Source of the DNA: Streptomyces ardesiacus
GTDB taxonomy: Bacteria > Actinomycetota > Actinomycetes > Streptomycetales > Streptomycetaceae
Assembly (NCBI RefSeq): GCF_003112575.1
Contig: NZ_BEWC01000014.1
Span: 1-64,000 of the forward strand
Reading direction: 5' to 3'
DNA: 64,000 nucleotides
In this document: positions 54,901 through 63,766 of the stretch, one piece after another
Layout: each line of letters begins with the position of its first letter
Position numbering within the stretch: the first letter of the stretch is position 1
Position numbers and translations under genes: made by a program
Notes under the pieces: generated by a model
What the model saw: the letters and a program-made list of their open reading frames with translations, nothing else
The model's database searches: none
Told to the model about the DNA's origin: nothing

Positions 54901-55876
54901 CCGTGGGGCCGGTGCCGTGGCTCTCGATGCGGGGGGCGCCGCCCTGGCCGGGGACCTGCGGCGGCTCGCCCGTGCCGTACGCCGACGTGCCGTACGCGTG
55001 GTGCGTCCGCGCGGACGCGCCGGCGCCGCCGGGGCGCGTGCCCCGGGCCGTGGCGTCCGGTGCGGAGCCCGACGGGGCCGCCGTCCGCGCGTGGTCGCCG
55101 GTGCCCCCGGGTGCCTCCGCGCCGTCGGCCGCGCGCGCGTGGGGCACCGCGCCGCCGTCTCCGCCGCCCGGGGCGGACGCCCGGAACCCGGACAGCCGTA
55201 CGTGCCCCTCCCCGTCCGGCGTCGTCGCCACCCGCACCTGTGCCGCCGGCGGCACCGGCACCAGCCGCAGGGCCGACTCGCCGATCCGCAGCAGCGCGCC
55301 CGGCGCGAAGCGGACCGGGCGGTCGCCCACGCGGGCGCCGTCCAGGGTGGTGCCGTTGGTGGAGCCCAGGTCGGCGACCGAGACGCGGCCGTCGGGACCC
55401 ACGGTCACGGCGCAGTGCATGCGGGAGACGTCCGGGTCGTCGAGTGCGACGTCGGCGTCGGCGGAGCGGCCGAGCCGGATCTGGCCGCCGTGCAGGAGGT
55501 GGACGCCGCCCGCGTCGGGGCCCGCGACCACGTGCAGCTGGACGGGGACGTCCGCCGGCTCGGCGTGCGGGTCGGGCTCGCCCGGGGCGCCGAGGCAGAG
55601 CACGGCGCCGTCGACCAGCGGGGGCTCGCCCAGGGTGCTGCGCTGGGCGTCGAGGCGCTGCGCACCGGAGTACAGCACCACCTGGCCGGAGCCCGTGCCC
55701 TCGCCGGGGAGCGTGGCGGCCAGCGCGGAGGCGACCGCGGCCAGGGCCGTCCCGGCCGGCGCGGTGACGAGCACGTCGCACCGCGCGGCGCGAGCCCCCG
55801 CCGGGGCGCCGGAAGCTGCCGGGGCGGCCGGAGCACGCGGGCCCAGCGGGTCTACGACGGTCAGCCGGATCTGCAT
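51998..55876 (-). CDS. FHA domain-containing FtsK/SpoIIIE-type ATPase
   Basis: A 1292-residue protein. Residues 1-105 are a ubiquitin-like or YukD-like region. An FHA phosphothreonine-binding domain lies at about 112-200 with GRS (136-138), SRMHC (151-155) and STNG (172-175) all intact. Residues 225-500 are low-complexity Gly/Ser/Ala/Thr-rich linker. The ATPase region has one clear Walker A, GPPGSGRT (975-982), and a Walker B RLVVVVDDLDAL. The order FHA then FtsK-like domains is known from type VII secretion-related and cell division proteins. It is divergent from two Ser/Thr kinases, which could phosphorylate partners that the FHA domain recognises. The ATG at 55876 is at the family N terminus. 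Confidence 0.88.
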   Translation of the reverse strand: MQIRLTVVDPLGPRAPAAPAASGAPAGARAARCDVLVTAPAGTALAAVASALAATLPGEGTGSGQVVLYSGAQRLDAQRSTLGEPPLVDGAVLCLGAPGEPDPHAEPADVPVQLHVVAGPDAGGVHLLHGGQIRLGRSADADVALDDPDVSRMHCAVTVGPDGRVSVADLGSTNGTTLDGARVGDRPVRFAPGALLRIGESALRLVPVPPAAQVRVATTPDGEGHVRLSGFRASAPGGGDGGAVPHARAADGAEAPGGTGDHARTAAPSGSAPDATARGTRPGGAGASARTHHAYGTSAYGTGEPPQVPGQGGAPRIESHGTGPTAGLPRQSSAGGETHGGARGAGSSASGGPRAGGDGHGRGAAPRGGQGAGAPAGGTPHAGAYGSGSSAPDAYGRGSSGTGVPGGDGHGSGTSAPAAYGPGGPAPRTGTPGGDAYGTGPVAPDAYGAAGTGDGPSGAERSTGDRTGSGRSTGAPTGPGTRTGRSADTAPETRSGRKGTPLRGTDVPQEVRRRGGIGAWARRLAGGRGGAPEDGTSGVHAYDDEAAGPAPEAPSGTSRAPETWPDPASLLLTALGPGPRLWERGPGHPEALTVRLGTADRPAPGGGAPLPAVPVTAGLREVGALGLAGPSERLTGLARSVLAQLAALHSPDTLEIVLISADRSRPLAERNAEWSWLGWLPQVRPGHGQDCRLLLAHDREQATARAQELLRRLDDHLADTDGDTPAHPPTAAAAGAVRQQPPARDRSDGGTGPAGGSAGPYTVVVVDGDPGGADVREAVARLALEGPRAGIHVVCLAETAAASPTSPVTRTYEAACAVSPVFRECGAVALLSGDVATTLRLLRVARTGTGAGPDAGTAPVPAGPVGHGILGTLDAVSLPWAERFARALAPLRTDGATTGGEQHARVSAPLPRTARLLDELGLARATPASLMARWAAAADDTGSLGGRAQAVLGAGPRGPVLVDLAAEGPHLLIEGPPGSGRTELLRALVASLASAERPDRLGVVLMDGRDSVSSGGAHGEGLRVCTDVPHVTTHLTANDPVRMREFAQSLSAELKRRAELLGRSHFTEWHTGREVSGRLVAQRTPTASGPVPVSDSGDVESPPSSTLRLRPAAAGRRTGPVPPLPRLVVVVDDLDALVTPPLGSPGRPAAGSVMRALEAVAREGERLGVHLVAATAPGGRTDRTEPALRATLRAVLDAPVPGPDEPAPGRGRLTHPDGRTTAFQGGRVTGRIPRTATLRPTVVPLEWHRMGDPPTRRPVRELGNGPTDLALLASALERAAREVSAARVPSLL

Positions 55877-56272
55877 CGCCGTCAGCGGTCCCTTCGCGCG
55901 GGCGCCCGCACGCCGGGACGGAAGCCGCCACCACGGTCCCCCACCGCGGACTTCCCCCACCGTCACACGAGCACGTCGGCCAGTACTGCACGCATCCTCG
56001 CACCTGCCGCTGACAACGCGCCCGCCGCCCGCCGCCAAATGATCTTGATTGGTCGGCTCTGCCCCCAAAAATGCCTGGCGGGTGCTTCGCGGATGATCGA
56101 ATGCCGTCCGCTTGAGATCGGTCACGTCCGGGCAGCGGCAACCCGGGGACCGGGTCGCGCGTCTTTCCTTCGAACGTGGTCCGTGAGCGGCACTACAGTT
56201 GGGTCCGACTGGGACCGACCGGTTCTGCAACAGTGGGTCCGAACAGCCAGCAAGCAACTAGGAGCGCATGAC
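55877..56272. other. Divergent promoter region, FHA/FtsK gene and kinase gene
   Basis: About 396 bases. A relatively AT-rich patch is at 56034-56075. A TACAGT box (56194-56199) may be a -10 element for the kinase gene, followed by three TGGGTCCGA/TGGGACCGA copies between 56200 and 56240 that could be an operator. No RNA gene was seen. Confidence 0.4.
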
Positions 56273-57898
56273 GTGCGGCCCGTCGGCAGCAAGTACCTCC
56301 TCGAGGAGCCCCTCGGCCGCGGCGCCACGGGCACCGTCTGGCGTGCCCGCCAGCGCGAGACCGCGGGCGCCGAGGCGGCCGTGGCCGGACAGCCCGGCGA
56401 GACCGTCGCGATCAAGGTGCTCAAGGAGGAGCTCGCGAGCGACGCCGACATCGTGATGCGCTTCCTGCGCGAACGGTCCGTCCTGCTCCGGCTCACCCAC
56501 CCCAACATCGTCCGGGTCCGCGACCTGGTCGTCGAGGGCGAGCTGCTGGCCCTCGTCATGGACCTCGTCGACGGTCCCGACCTCCACCGCTACCTGCGCG
56601 AAAACGGGCCGCTCACCCCGGTTGCCGCGGCCCTGCTCACCGCGCAGATCGCCGACGCGCTGGCCGCGAGCCACGCCGACGGCGTCGTCCACCGCGACCT
56701 GAAGCCGGCCAACGTCCTGCTGAAGCAGACCGGCGACGAGATGCACCCGATGCTCACCGACTTCGGCATCGCCCGCCTCGCCGACTCGCCCGGCCTCACC
56801 CGGACCCACGAGTTCGTCGGCACGCCCGCCTACGTCGCGCCGGAGTCCGCCGAGGGCCGCCCGCAGACCTCCGCCGTCGACGTCTACGGCGCCGGGATCC
56901 TGCTGTACGAGCTGGTCACCGGCCGTCCTCCGTTCGGCGGCGGCTCCGCCCTCGAAGTGCTGCACCAGCACCTGAGCGCCGAACCGCGCCGCCCCTCCAC
57001 CGTCCCCGACCCGCTGTGGACGGTCATCGAGCGCTGCCTGCGCAAGAACCCCGACGAGCGCCCCAGCGCCGAGAACCTCGCCCGCGGCCTGCGCGTCGTC
57101 GCCGAGGGCATCGGCGTGCACGCGAGCAGCGCGCAGATCGGCGCCGCCGAGAACGTCGGCGCGCTCCTCGCCCCCGACCCCACCCCGGCGCAGGTCCCCG
57201 GCACCCCCGACGGCGCCTACGACCCGAACGGCGCCACCAGCGTCCTGCCGCACACCGGGGGACCGGCGGGCGCCGCCGACCCCACCGCCGTGCTCCCGAG
57301 CACCGGGGCGGCCGACCCGACCGCCGTCATGCCGCCCGTGCCGCCGGGGCAGCCGGGCGCCCCGGGGCAGGGCGGGCCCGAGGACCCGCACCCCTGGCAG
57401 AACCAGCTGCGCGCCGCCCGCGACCGCAACGAGCAGACGCAGGTCCAGTACCTCGACCCCGGCCAGGACCCCCTGCGCCGCCGCCCCCAGCGGCAGGTCG
57501 CCCGCCCGCCCCAGCAGCCGCGCCAGGCCCCCCAGGGCCCGCCGCCGCAGCAGCCCGGCTACGGCTACCCGCAGCAGCAGCAACCGCAGCGCTACGCCAC
57601 CCCGCAACCCCAGCCGCCGCAGCGGTACGCCCCGCCGCCCGCGCCCGAGCCGCAGCAGCCCCGGCGGGAGCCCAGGCCGCCCCGGCAGCGCAGCGCCAAC
57701 CCCATGCGCATCCCGGGCCTGGGCTGCCTCAAGGGATGTCTGTTCACGATCGTCATCCTGTTCGTGGCCGGCTGGCTGATCTGGGAGCTGAGCCCGCTGC
57801 AGGACTGGATCGGCACGGGCAGGGGCTACTGGGACCAGCTCAGCGACTGGTTCACCACCGTGACCGGCTGGATCGGGGACCTCGGCGGCAGCGGCTGA
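56273..57898 (+). CDS. pkaA: Membrane serine/threonine protein kinase (PkaA-like)
   Basis: A 541-residue Hanks-type kinase. The P loop is LGRGATGTVW, the ATP-binding Lys48 is in VAIKVLKEEL, and the catalytic loop is HRDLKPANV with Asp142. DFGIARLAD and the activation segment GTPAYVAPE follow. Residues 290-480 are a Pro/Gln-rich linker with several Thr-containing repeats, then one membrane segment (about 488-506, CLFTIVILFVAGWLIW) and a short outside tail of about 35 residues. The GTG at 56273 has AGGAG 8 bases upstream. Length and order match pkaA of S. coelicolor. The substrates are unknown, but the adjacent FHA protein is a candidate reader. Confidence 0.92.
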   Translation: MRPVGSKYLLEEPLGRGATGTVWRARQRETAGAEAAVAGQPGETVAIKVLKEELASDADIVMRFLRERSVLLRLTHPNIVRVRDLVVEGELLALVMDLVDGPDLHRYLRENGPLTPVAAALLTAQIADALAASHADGVVHRDLKPANVLLKQTGDEMHPMLTDFGIARLADSPGLTRTHEFVGTPAYVAPESAEGRPQTSAVDVYGAGILLYELVTGRPPFGGGSALEVLHQHLSAEPRRPSTVPDPLWTVIERCLRKNPDERPSAENLARGLRVVAEGIGVHASSAQIGAAENVGALLAPDPTPAQVPGTPDGAYDPNGATSVLPHTGGPAGAADPTAVLPSTGAADPTAVMPPVPPGQPGAPGQGGPEDPHPWQNQLRAARDRNEQTQVQYLDPGQDPLRRRPQRQVARPPQQPRQAPQGPPPQQPGYGYPQQQQPQRYATPQPQPPQRYAPPPAPEPQQPRREPRPPRQRSANPMRIPGLGCLKGCLFTIVILFVAGWLIWELSPLQDWIGTGRGYWDQLSDWFTTVTGWIGDLGGSG

Positions 57899-58021
57899 GC
57901 CGGCCGGAACACCCGAGTCCGGAGACTTGTCGACATCCGGAGGGTGATTTCCGCCTCCGCCGTGAAGGCCGGCTCCCGGGACGCGTACTTTTAGGCGCAA
58001 CACGCGTCGGTAGGAGCAGTC

Positions 58022-59266
58022 TTGGCACGGAAGATCGGCAGCCGGTACACCGCCCACCAGATCCTCGGGCGGGGCAGCGCCGGCACGGTGTGGCTGGGTG
58101 AGGGTCCCGAAGGGCCCGTCGCGATCAAGCTGCTGCGCGAGGACCTGGCGTCCGACCAGGAGCTCGTCTCCCGCTTCGTGCAGGAGCGCACCGCCCTGCT
58201 CGGCCTGGAGCACCCGCACGTCGTCTCGGTGCGCGACCTGGTCGTCGACGGCAACGACCTCGCGCTGGTCATGGACCTGGTCCGCGGCACCGACCTGCGC
58301 ACCCGCCTCGACCGGGAGCGGCGCCTGGCGCCCGAGGCCGCGGTGGCCGTCGTCGCCGACGTCGCCGACGGACTGGCCGCCGCGCACGCCGCCGGGGTCG
58401 TGCACCGCGACGTCAAGCCCGAGAACGTGCTGCTCGACATGCAGGGCCCGCTCGGCCCCGGCGGCTCGCACCCGGCGCTGCTGACGGACTTCGGGGTGGC
58501 CAAGCTCATCGACACCCCGCGCCGCACGCGCGCCACGAAGATCATCGGCACGCCCGACTACCTGGCCCCCGAGATCGTCGAGGGCCTGCCCCCGCGCGCG
58601 GCGGTCGATATCTACGCGCTGGCCACGGTGCTCTACGAGCTGCTCGCCGGCTTCACGCCGTTCGGCGGCGGCCACCCCGGCGCCGTGCTGCGCCGCCACG
58701 TGACCGAGACCGTCGTGCCGCTTCCCGGCATCCCGGACGAGCTGTGGCAGCTCCTCGTCCAGTGCCTCGCCAAGGCCCCGGCCTCCCGGCTGCGCGCCTC
58801 CGAGCTGAGCGCCCGGCTGCGCGAGCTGCTGCCGATGCTCGCCGGAATGGCCCCGCTGGACGTGGACGAGCCCGACGCCGGGCACGAGGAGGACGCCCCC
58901 GAGGAGGCCCCGGCTTCGTCCGAGCCCTCCGGCGAGCCCGTACGGCGCCGGGGCGCGGTGCCGCTGGTGCCGGGCGCCAAGCCCGCCGACTCCAACCGCG
59001 ACACCCACACGTCGATGCGCGTGCCCGCCCCCGACGAGCTGGCCGGCGGCGCCCGCGGCACCGCTCGCGCCCCGCGCGCGGCGGGTGCTCCGCGCCCCGG
59101 CTCGGCCCGCAACCGCGCCACCGCCCGGCGCCGCCGGATCGCGGTGGGCGCGGGCGCGGTGGCCCTGGTGGCGGCGATCGGCGTCGGCTCGTGGCTGGCC
59201 ACGGGCGGTGACGAGGACGGCACGGCACCCGACGACACGCGGAACTCGGCACCGGCCGCTCCCTGA
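58022..59266 (+). CDS. pkaB: Membrane serine/threonine protein kinase (PkaB-like)
   Basis: A 414-residue Hanks-type kinase. The P loop is LGRGSAGTVW, Lys36 is in VAIKLLRE, and the catalytic loop HRDVKPENV has Asp130. DFGVAKLID and GTPDYLAPE follow. After a basic linker (residues 300-370) there is one membrane segment, AVGAGAVALVAAIGVGSWLA, and an outside tail of only about 20 residues, so there is no PASTA-like sensor. The start is TTG at 58022 with TAGGAG upstream. It lies about 120 bases after the first kinase; a TACTTT box at 57986-57991 may give it its own promoter. Order matches pkaB of S. coelicolor. Confidence 0.92.
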   Translation: MARKIGSRYTAHQILGRGSAGTVWLGEGPEGPVAIKLLREDLASDQELVSRFVQERTALLGLEHPHVVSVRDLVVDGNDLALVMDLVRGTDLRTRLDRERRLAPEAAVAVVADVADGLAAAHAAGVVHRDVKPENVLLDMQGPLGPGGSHPALLTDFGVAKLIDTPRRTRATKIIGTPDYLAPEIVEGLPPRAAVDIYALATVLYELLAGFTPFGGGHPGAVLRRHVTETVVPLPGIPDELWQLLVQCLAKAPASRLRASELSARLRELLPMLAGMAPLDVDEPDAGHEEDAPEEAPASSEPSGEPVRRRGAVPLVPGAKPADSNRDTHTSMRVPAPDELAGGARGTARAPRAAGAPRPGSARNRATARRRRIAVGAGAVALVAAIGVGSWLATGGDEDGTAPDDTRNSAPAAP

Positions 59267-59334
59267 GGGCCGCCCCTGCCGCCGGGTCCCGCGCCCCGCA
59301 CCCCCGCCGGGCGTGGACCGCCGGCCGGAGCCGT

Positions 59335-59340
59335 TACGCT
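59335..59340 (+). promoter_or_regulatory. Putative -10 box of prfB, leaderless start
   Basis: TACGCT ends 6 bases before the GTG start of prfB, and no ribosome site is present in between. The -35 region (GTGGAC near 59313) is weak. Confidence 0.45.
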
Positions 59341-59346
59341 GGATGC

Positions 59347-60453
<1,107 letters not shown>

Positions 60454-60481
60454 AGCGAAGCGGAAGCACCGCTTTGTCGAC

Positions 60482-60518
60482 AAGGCAACTGCCGCCTCCC
60501 GGGCGGCAGTTGCCTTTT
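60482..60518 (+). terminator. Terminator after prfB
   Basis: A perfect 15-base stem (AAGGCAACTGCCGCC, 60482-60496, with 60502-60516), a 5-base loop and a TTTT run. The A run on the other side makes it a textbook intrinsic terminator. Confidence 0.92.
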
Positions 60519-60777
60519 GTCTGCCCGCTGTTCGCCGGTGATGTCTGGGTTTTGCATCACACTCACACCCATTGTGTCCGGCATACGTCCCGTACCTGGA
60601 CATCGCGTACGCAATGACCTTGACGATGCTTTGAACATTCGGAATGGTGAGGCTCGGCATGCGTATTTCTGGGGCGCATGTGAACCGGGGGGCTTGAGCA
60701 CATGCAGCCGCCCCCCGTCGATCACGGCCCCCGAGTGCGGCCTCACCGACTAATCGGCTACTGGGGGTAGCAACTAC
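60519..60777 (+). promoter_or_regulatory. Promoter region of the LAETG surface protein gene
   Basis: About 260 bases with lower GC than the surroundings. A TTGACG box (60620-60625) lies 17 bases before AATGGT (60643-60648), a reasonable promoter that would leave a leader of about 125 bases. GGGGGT lies 9 bases before the ATG. GC-rich inverted sequences near 60690-60720 could fold in the leader. Together with the terminator this makes the 324-base gap after prfB. Confidence 0.4.
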
Positions 60778-61518
60778 ATGACGAAGAAGACGCGCATCCG
60801 TGTCGCGCGCATCGCGGCCGGCGCCGTGATCGCGGCCGGCGCCTCGCTGACCGCGGCGGGTGCCGCCTCGGCGCTCGAGATCGGCGTCAGCGCGAACTCC
60901 AGCGAGAGCGGCCTCGGCCTCGGCCTGAGCGTCCAGGGCGACGACGACGATCCCGACCCGTGCGACATCGGCACCGGTCCGGAGTGCGAGACGCCGGACC
61001 CGACGGACCCGACCGATCCGACGGACCCCACGGACCCGACCGATCCGACGGACCCGACGGACCCCACGGACCCGACCGATCCGACGGACCCCACGGACCC
61101 CACGGACCCGACCGATCCGACGGACCCCACGGACCCGACGGACCCCACGGACCCGACGAGCCCGACCGACCCGGGCACCACCGACCCCACGAGCCCGAGC
61201 AACCCGGGTAACGGGAACGGCCACGGCAACGGCAACGGCCACGGCAACGGCGCCGGTGGCAACGACAACACCTCCCCCGACGGCGGTGGCAACGACAACG
61301 TCGCCCAGAACCAGGGTTCCTCCGCCCTGACGGACACCGGCGAGGAGGCCCCGGCCTCCTCCGACGCCGCCGCCCAGGGCAACGGCAAGGAGCTCGCCGA
61401 GACCGGCGCCGCGGAGACCACGTTCCTGCTGGTCGGCGCCGCGACGATGATCGCCGGCGGCATCGGCTTCCGCTTCCTGCCGCGCCTGATGAACGGCCGC
61501 GGCGGGGCTGCTGCCTGA
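60778..61518 (+). CDS. Sortase-anchored surface protein with Pro-Thr-Asp repeat stalk
   Basis: A 246-residue exported protein. A signal peptide (about 1-33) ends at ASALE. A short domain with two Cys residues (DPCDIGTGPEC) is followed by 17 Pro-Thr-Asp units, then Gly/Asn/His-rich sequence. The C terminus has the sorting signal LAETG (206-210), a hydrophobic segment (about 214-234, TTFLLVGAATMIAGGIGFRF) and a basic tail. LAxTG is the motif used by class E sortases in Streptomyces, for example on long chaplins. The N-terminal domain is very small, so the stalk is most of the protein. No enzyme domain is seen. The function is unknown. Confidence 0.9.
   Translation: MTKKTRIRVARIAAGAVIAAGASLTAAGAASALEIGVSANSSESGLGLGLSVQGDDDDPDPCDIGTGPECETPDPTDPTDPTDPTDPTDPTDPTDPTDPTDPTDPTDPTDPTDPTDPTDPTDPTDPTSPTDPGTTDPTSPSNPGNGNGHGNGNGHGNGAGGNDNTSPDGGGNDNVAQNQGSSALTDTGEEAPASSDAAAQGNGKELAETGAAETTFLLVGAATMIAGGIGFRFLPRLMNGRGGAAA
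61000..61152 (+). repeat. 9-base tandem repeat encoding Pro-Thr-Asp
   Basis: Seventeen consecutive 9-base units, variants of CCGACGGAC. Synonymous changes (CCG/CCC, ACG/ACC, GAC/GAT) recur in a partly ordered pattern, which suggests higher-order duplication. The coded stalk is a candidate for length variation between strains. Confidence 0.93.
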
Positions 61519-61552
61519 CGGTAGCCGCCCGCGTACGCACCGCGCACGCAGG

Positions 61553-61589
61553 GGAAGGGGCCCGGAGCTTCACCGCCCGGGCCCCTTCC
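61553..61589. terminator. Terminator after the LAETG protein gene
   Basis: GGAAGGGGCCCGG pairs perfectly over 13 bases with 61577-61589 around an 11-base loop. The flanking genes converge. Confidence 0.75.
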
Positions 61590-61650
61590 GTGCTCTGCGG
61601 GTCCGTGTCGTGCCCGGGCCCTTGGGGCCCCGGGGGCCGCTCCAGGGGCG

Positions 61651-61845
61651 TCAGACGGTCTGCTGGGCCAGCAGCGCCACGGCGGCGACCAGCACCGCCA
61701 GCAGCGCGATCAGCGCCATCGGGTTCAGTCCCGAGAAGGGATTGCTCTCCTGCTGCAGCCGCTCGCGGTTGGCCCGGCACACCGGGCACCGGCCCTCGCT
61801 CACGGGCGCCGCGCAGTTCGCGCACACCAACCGGTCGTACGTCAT
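61651..61845 (-). CDS. Small zinc-ribbon membrane protein
   Basis: A 64-residue protein. A zinc-ribbon-like pair CANC (Cys8, Cys11) and CPVC (Cys20, Cys23) is at the N terminus, followed by a short charged stretch (RANRERLQQES) and one membrane segment (about 43-60, MALIALLAVLVAAVALLA). The ATG at 61845 has AAGGAGGGCGAG upstream, a strong ribosome site that favours it over longer in-frame readings. It is divergent from ftsE. The function is unknown; small proteins of this type occur next to ftsEX in Streptomyces. Confidence 0.85.
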   Translation of the reverse strand: MTYDRLVCANCAAPVSEGRCPVCRANRERLQQESNPFSGLNPMALIALLAVLVAAVALLAQQTV

Positions 61846-62059
61846 GCGCTCGCCCTCCTTGCCACCGGCTCTGTCTGTGACAACGCCCGCGACGGTACGA
61901 ACGTTCCCCTTCCACTGTGCCAGGTTCCGCGGGGCCCTGCGCGCCCTGGCGTGGGGACAAAACGCGCAACTGATACGCAACCCCGACCGGTGACTGCGGT
62001 CGGCTCCCCGGTTCGCGTATGGTCACGCACATCTACCCCCGGCGACCCGTGGTGCATCC

Positions 62060-62749
62060 GTGATCCGATTCGACAACGTCTCCAAGGTCTACCCCAAACA
62101 GAGCCACCCAGCCCTCAGGGATGTCTCCCTGGAGGTCGAGAAGGGCGAATTCGTCTTCCTCGTGGGATCCTCCGGCTCGGGAAAGTCCACCTTCCTGCGG
62201 CTGATCCTCCGCGAGGAGCGGTGCAGCCACGGACAGGTGCACGTGCTGGGCAAGGACCTCTCCCGTCTGTCCAACTGGAAGGTGCCGCAGATGCGGCGCC
62301 AGTTGGGGACGGTCTTCCAGGACTTCCGCCTGCTGCCGAACAAGACGGTCGGCGAGAACGTCGCCTTCGCCCAGGAGGTCATCGGCAAGTCCCGCGGCGA
62401 GATCCGCAAGTCCGTGCCGCAGGTGCTCGACCTCGTCGGACTCGGCGGCAAGGAGGACCGCAGGCCCGGCGAGCTGTCCGGCGGTGAGCAGCAGCGCGTC
62501 GCCATCGCCCGCGCCTTCGTCAACCGGCCCAAGCTGCTGATCGCGGACGAGCCCACGGGCAACCTGGACCCGCAGACCTCCGTCGGCATCATGAAGCTGC
62601 TCGACCGGATCAACCGGACGGGCACCACCGTGGTGATGGCCACGCACGACCAGAACATCGTGGACCAGATGCGCAAGCGCGTCATCGAGCTGGAGAAGGG
62701 CCGCCTCGTCCGGGACCAGGCACGCGGTGTCTACGGCTACCAGCACTGA
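62060..62749 (+). CDS. ftsE: Cell division ATP-binding protein FtsE
   Basis: A 229-residue ABC ATPase. Walker A is GSSGSGKST (36-44), the signature is LSGGEQQRVAIARA and Walker B is LLIADEPTGNLD. The N terminus IRFDNVSKVYPKQSHPALRDVSLEVEKGEFVFLVG is typical. With FtsX it forms a membrane complex that does not transport a substrate but activates peptidoglycan hydrolases during division. The GTG at 62060 starts the family N terminus; a TATGGT box at 62018-62023 may be its -10. Confidence 0.96.
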   Translation: MIRFDNVSKVYPKQSHPALRDVSLEVEKGEFVFLVGSSGSGKSTFLRLILREERCSHGQVHVLGKDLSRLSNWKVPQMRRQLGTVFQDFRLLPNKTVGENVAFAQEVIGKSRGEIRKSVPQVLDLVGLGGKEDRRPGELSGGEQQRVAIARAFVNRPKLLIADEPTGNLDPQTSVGIMKLLDRINRTGTTVVMATHDQNIVDQMRKRVIELEKGRLVRDQARGVYGYQH

Positions 62750-62780
62750 CGACGAGGAACGAAAGGCTTAACGAGACGCC

Positions 62781-63698
62781 ATGCGCGCCCAGTTCGTAGT
62801 CTCGGAGATCGGTGTCGGTCTTCGCCGCAATCTCACGATGACCTTCGCGGTCATCGTCTCGGTCGCCCTGTCCCTGGCCCTGTTCGGCGGTTCGCTGCTG
62901 ATGAGCGACCAGGTCAGCACCATGAAGGGCTACTGGTACGACAAGGTCAACGTCTCGGTCTTCCTCTGCAACAAGAGCGATGCCGAGTCCGACCCCAACT
63001 GCGCCAAGGGCGCGGTGACCGAGGACCAGAAGAAGCAGATCATGGCCGACCTCGACGAGATGGCCGTCGTCGAGAAGGTGACGTACGAGTCGCAGGACGA
63101 GGCGTACAAGCACTACAAGGAGCAGTTCGGCGACTCGCCGCTGGCCAGCTCCCTCACCCCGGACCAGATGCAGGAGTCGTACCGGATCAAGCTGAAGGAC
63201 CCGGAGAAGTACCAGGTCATCGCGACCGCCTTCGACGGCCGTGAGGGCGTGCAGTCCGTGCAGGACCAGAAGGGCATCCTGGACAACCTCTTCGGTCTCC
63301 TCAACGGCATGAACTGGGCGGCCCGCGCGGTGATGGCCCTGATGCTCGTCGTCGCCCTGATGCTGATCGTCAACACCGTGCGCGTCTCGGCGTTCAGCCG
63401 GCGCCGCGAGACCGGCATCATGCGTCTCGTGGGCGCCTCCGGCTTCTACATCCAGGCGCCGTTCATCATGGAGGCGGCGGTCGCCGGTCTGATCGGCGGT
63501 GGTGTGGCCTGCGGATTCCTGGTGATCGCCAGGTACTTCATCATCGACCACGGACTCGCCCTGTCCGAGAAGCTGAACCTGATCAACTTCATCGGCTGGG
63601 ACGCCGTCCTGACGAAGCTGCCGCTCATCCTGGCCGTGAGCCTGCTGATGCCCGCGTTGGCGGCGTTCTTCGCGTTGCGCAAGTACCTGAAGGTGTGA
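62781..63698 (+). CDS. ftsX: Cell division protein FtsX
   Basis: A 305-residue permease-like protein. One membrane segment (about 19-41, MTFAVIVSVALSLALFGGSLLM) precedes a large extracytoplasmic domain of about 135 residues with two Cys residues (FLCNKSD and NCAKG) likely to form a disulphide. Three more membrane segments follow in the FtsX domain, with TVRVSAFSRRRETGIMRLVGAS between two of them. The external domain recruits a peptidoglycan hydrolase or its activator. The ATG at 62781 is 31 bases after ftsE. A perfect hairpin at 63710-63741 ends the unit. Confidence 0.96.
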   Translation: MRAQFVVSEIGVGLRRNLTMTFAVIVSVALSLALFGGSLLMSDQVSTMKGYWYDKVNVSVFLCNKSDAESDPNCAKGAVTEDQKKQIMADLDEMAVVEKVTYESQDEAYKHYKEQFGDSPLASSLTPDQMQESYRIKLKDPEKYQVIATAFDGREGVQSVQDQKGILDNLFGLLNGMNWAARAVMALMLVVALMLIVNTVRVSAFSRRRETGIMRLVGASGFYIQAPFIMEAAVAGLIGGGVACGFLVIARYFIIDHGLALSEKLNLINFIGWDAVLTKLPLILAVSLLMPALAAFFALRKYLKV

Positions 63699-63709
63699 CA
63701 CATGCCAAG

Positions 63710-63741
63710 GGGGTCGTACGGTCGAGCGACCGTACGACCCC
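63710..63741 (+). terminator. Terminator after ftsX
   Basis: GGGGTCGTACGGTCG pairs perfectly over 15 bases with 63727-63741 around a 2-base loop. Confidence 0.75.
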
Positions 63742-63766
63742 TGTGCGTTGTCCTAGACTCACCGGC

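Noticed and set aside
60960..61211. Open frames over the Pro-Thr-Asp repeat in other frames and on the other strand
   Set aside because: The 9-base repeat keeps all six frames open. Only the frame with signal peptide and LAETG sorting signal makes a sensible protein.
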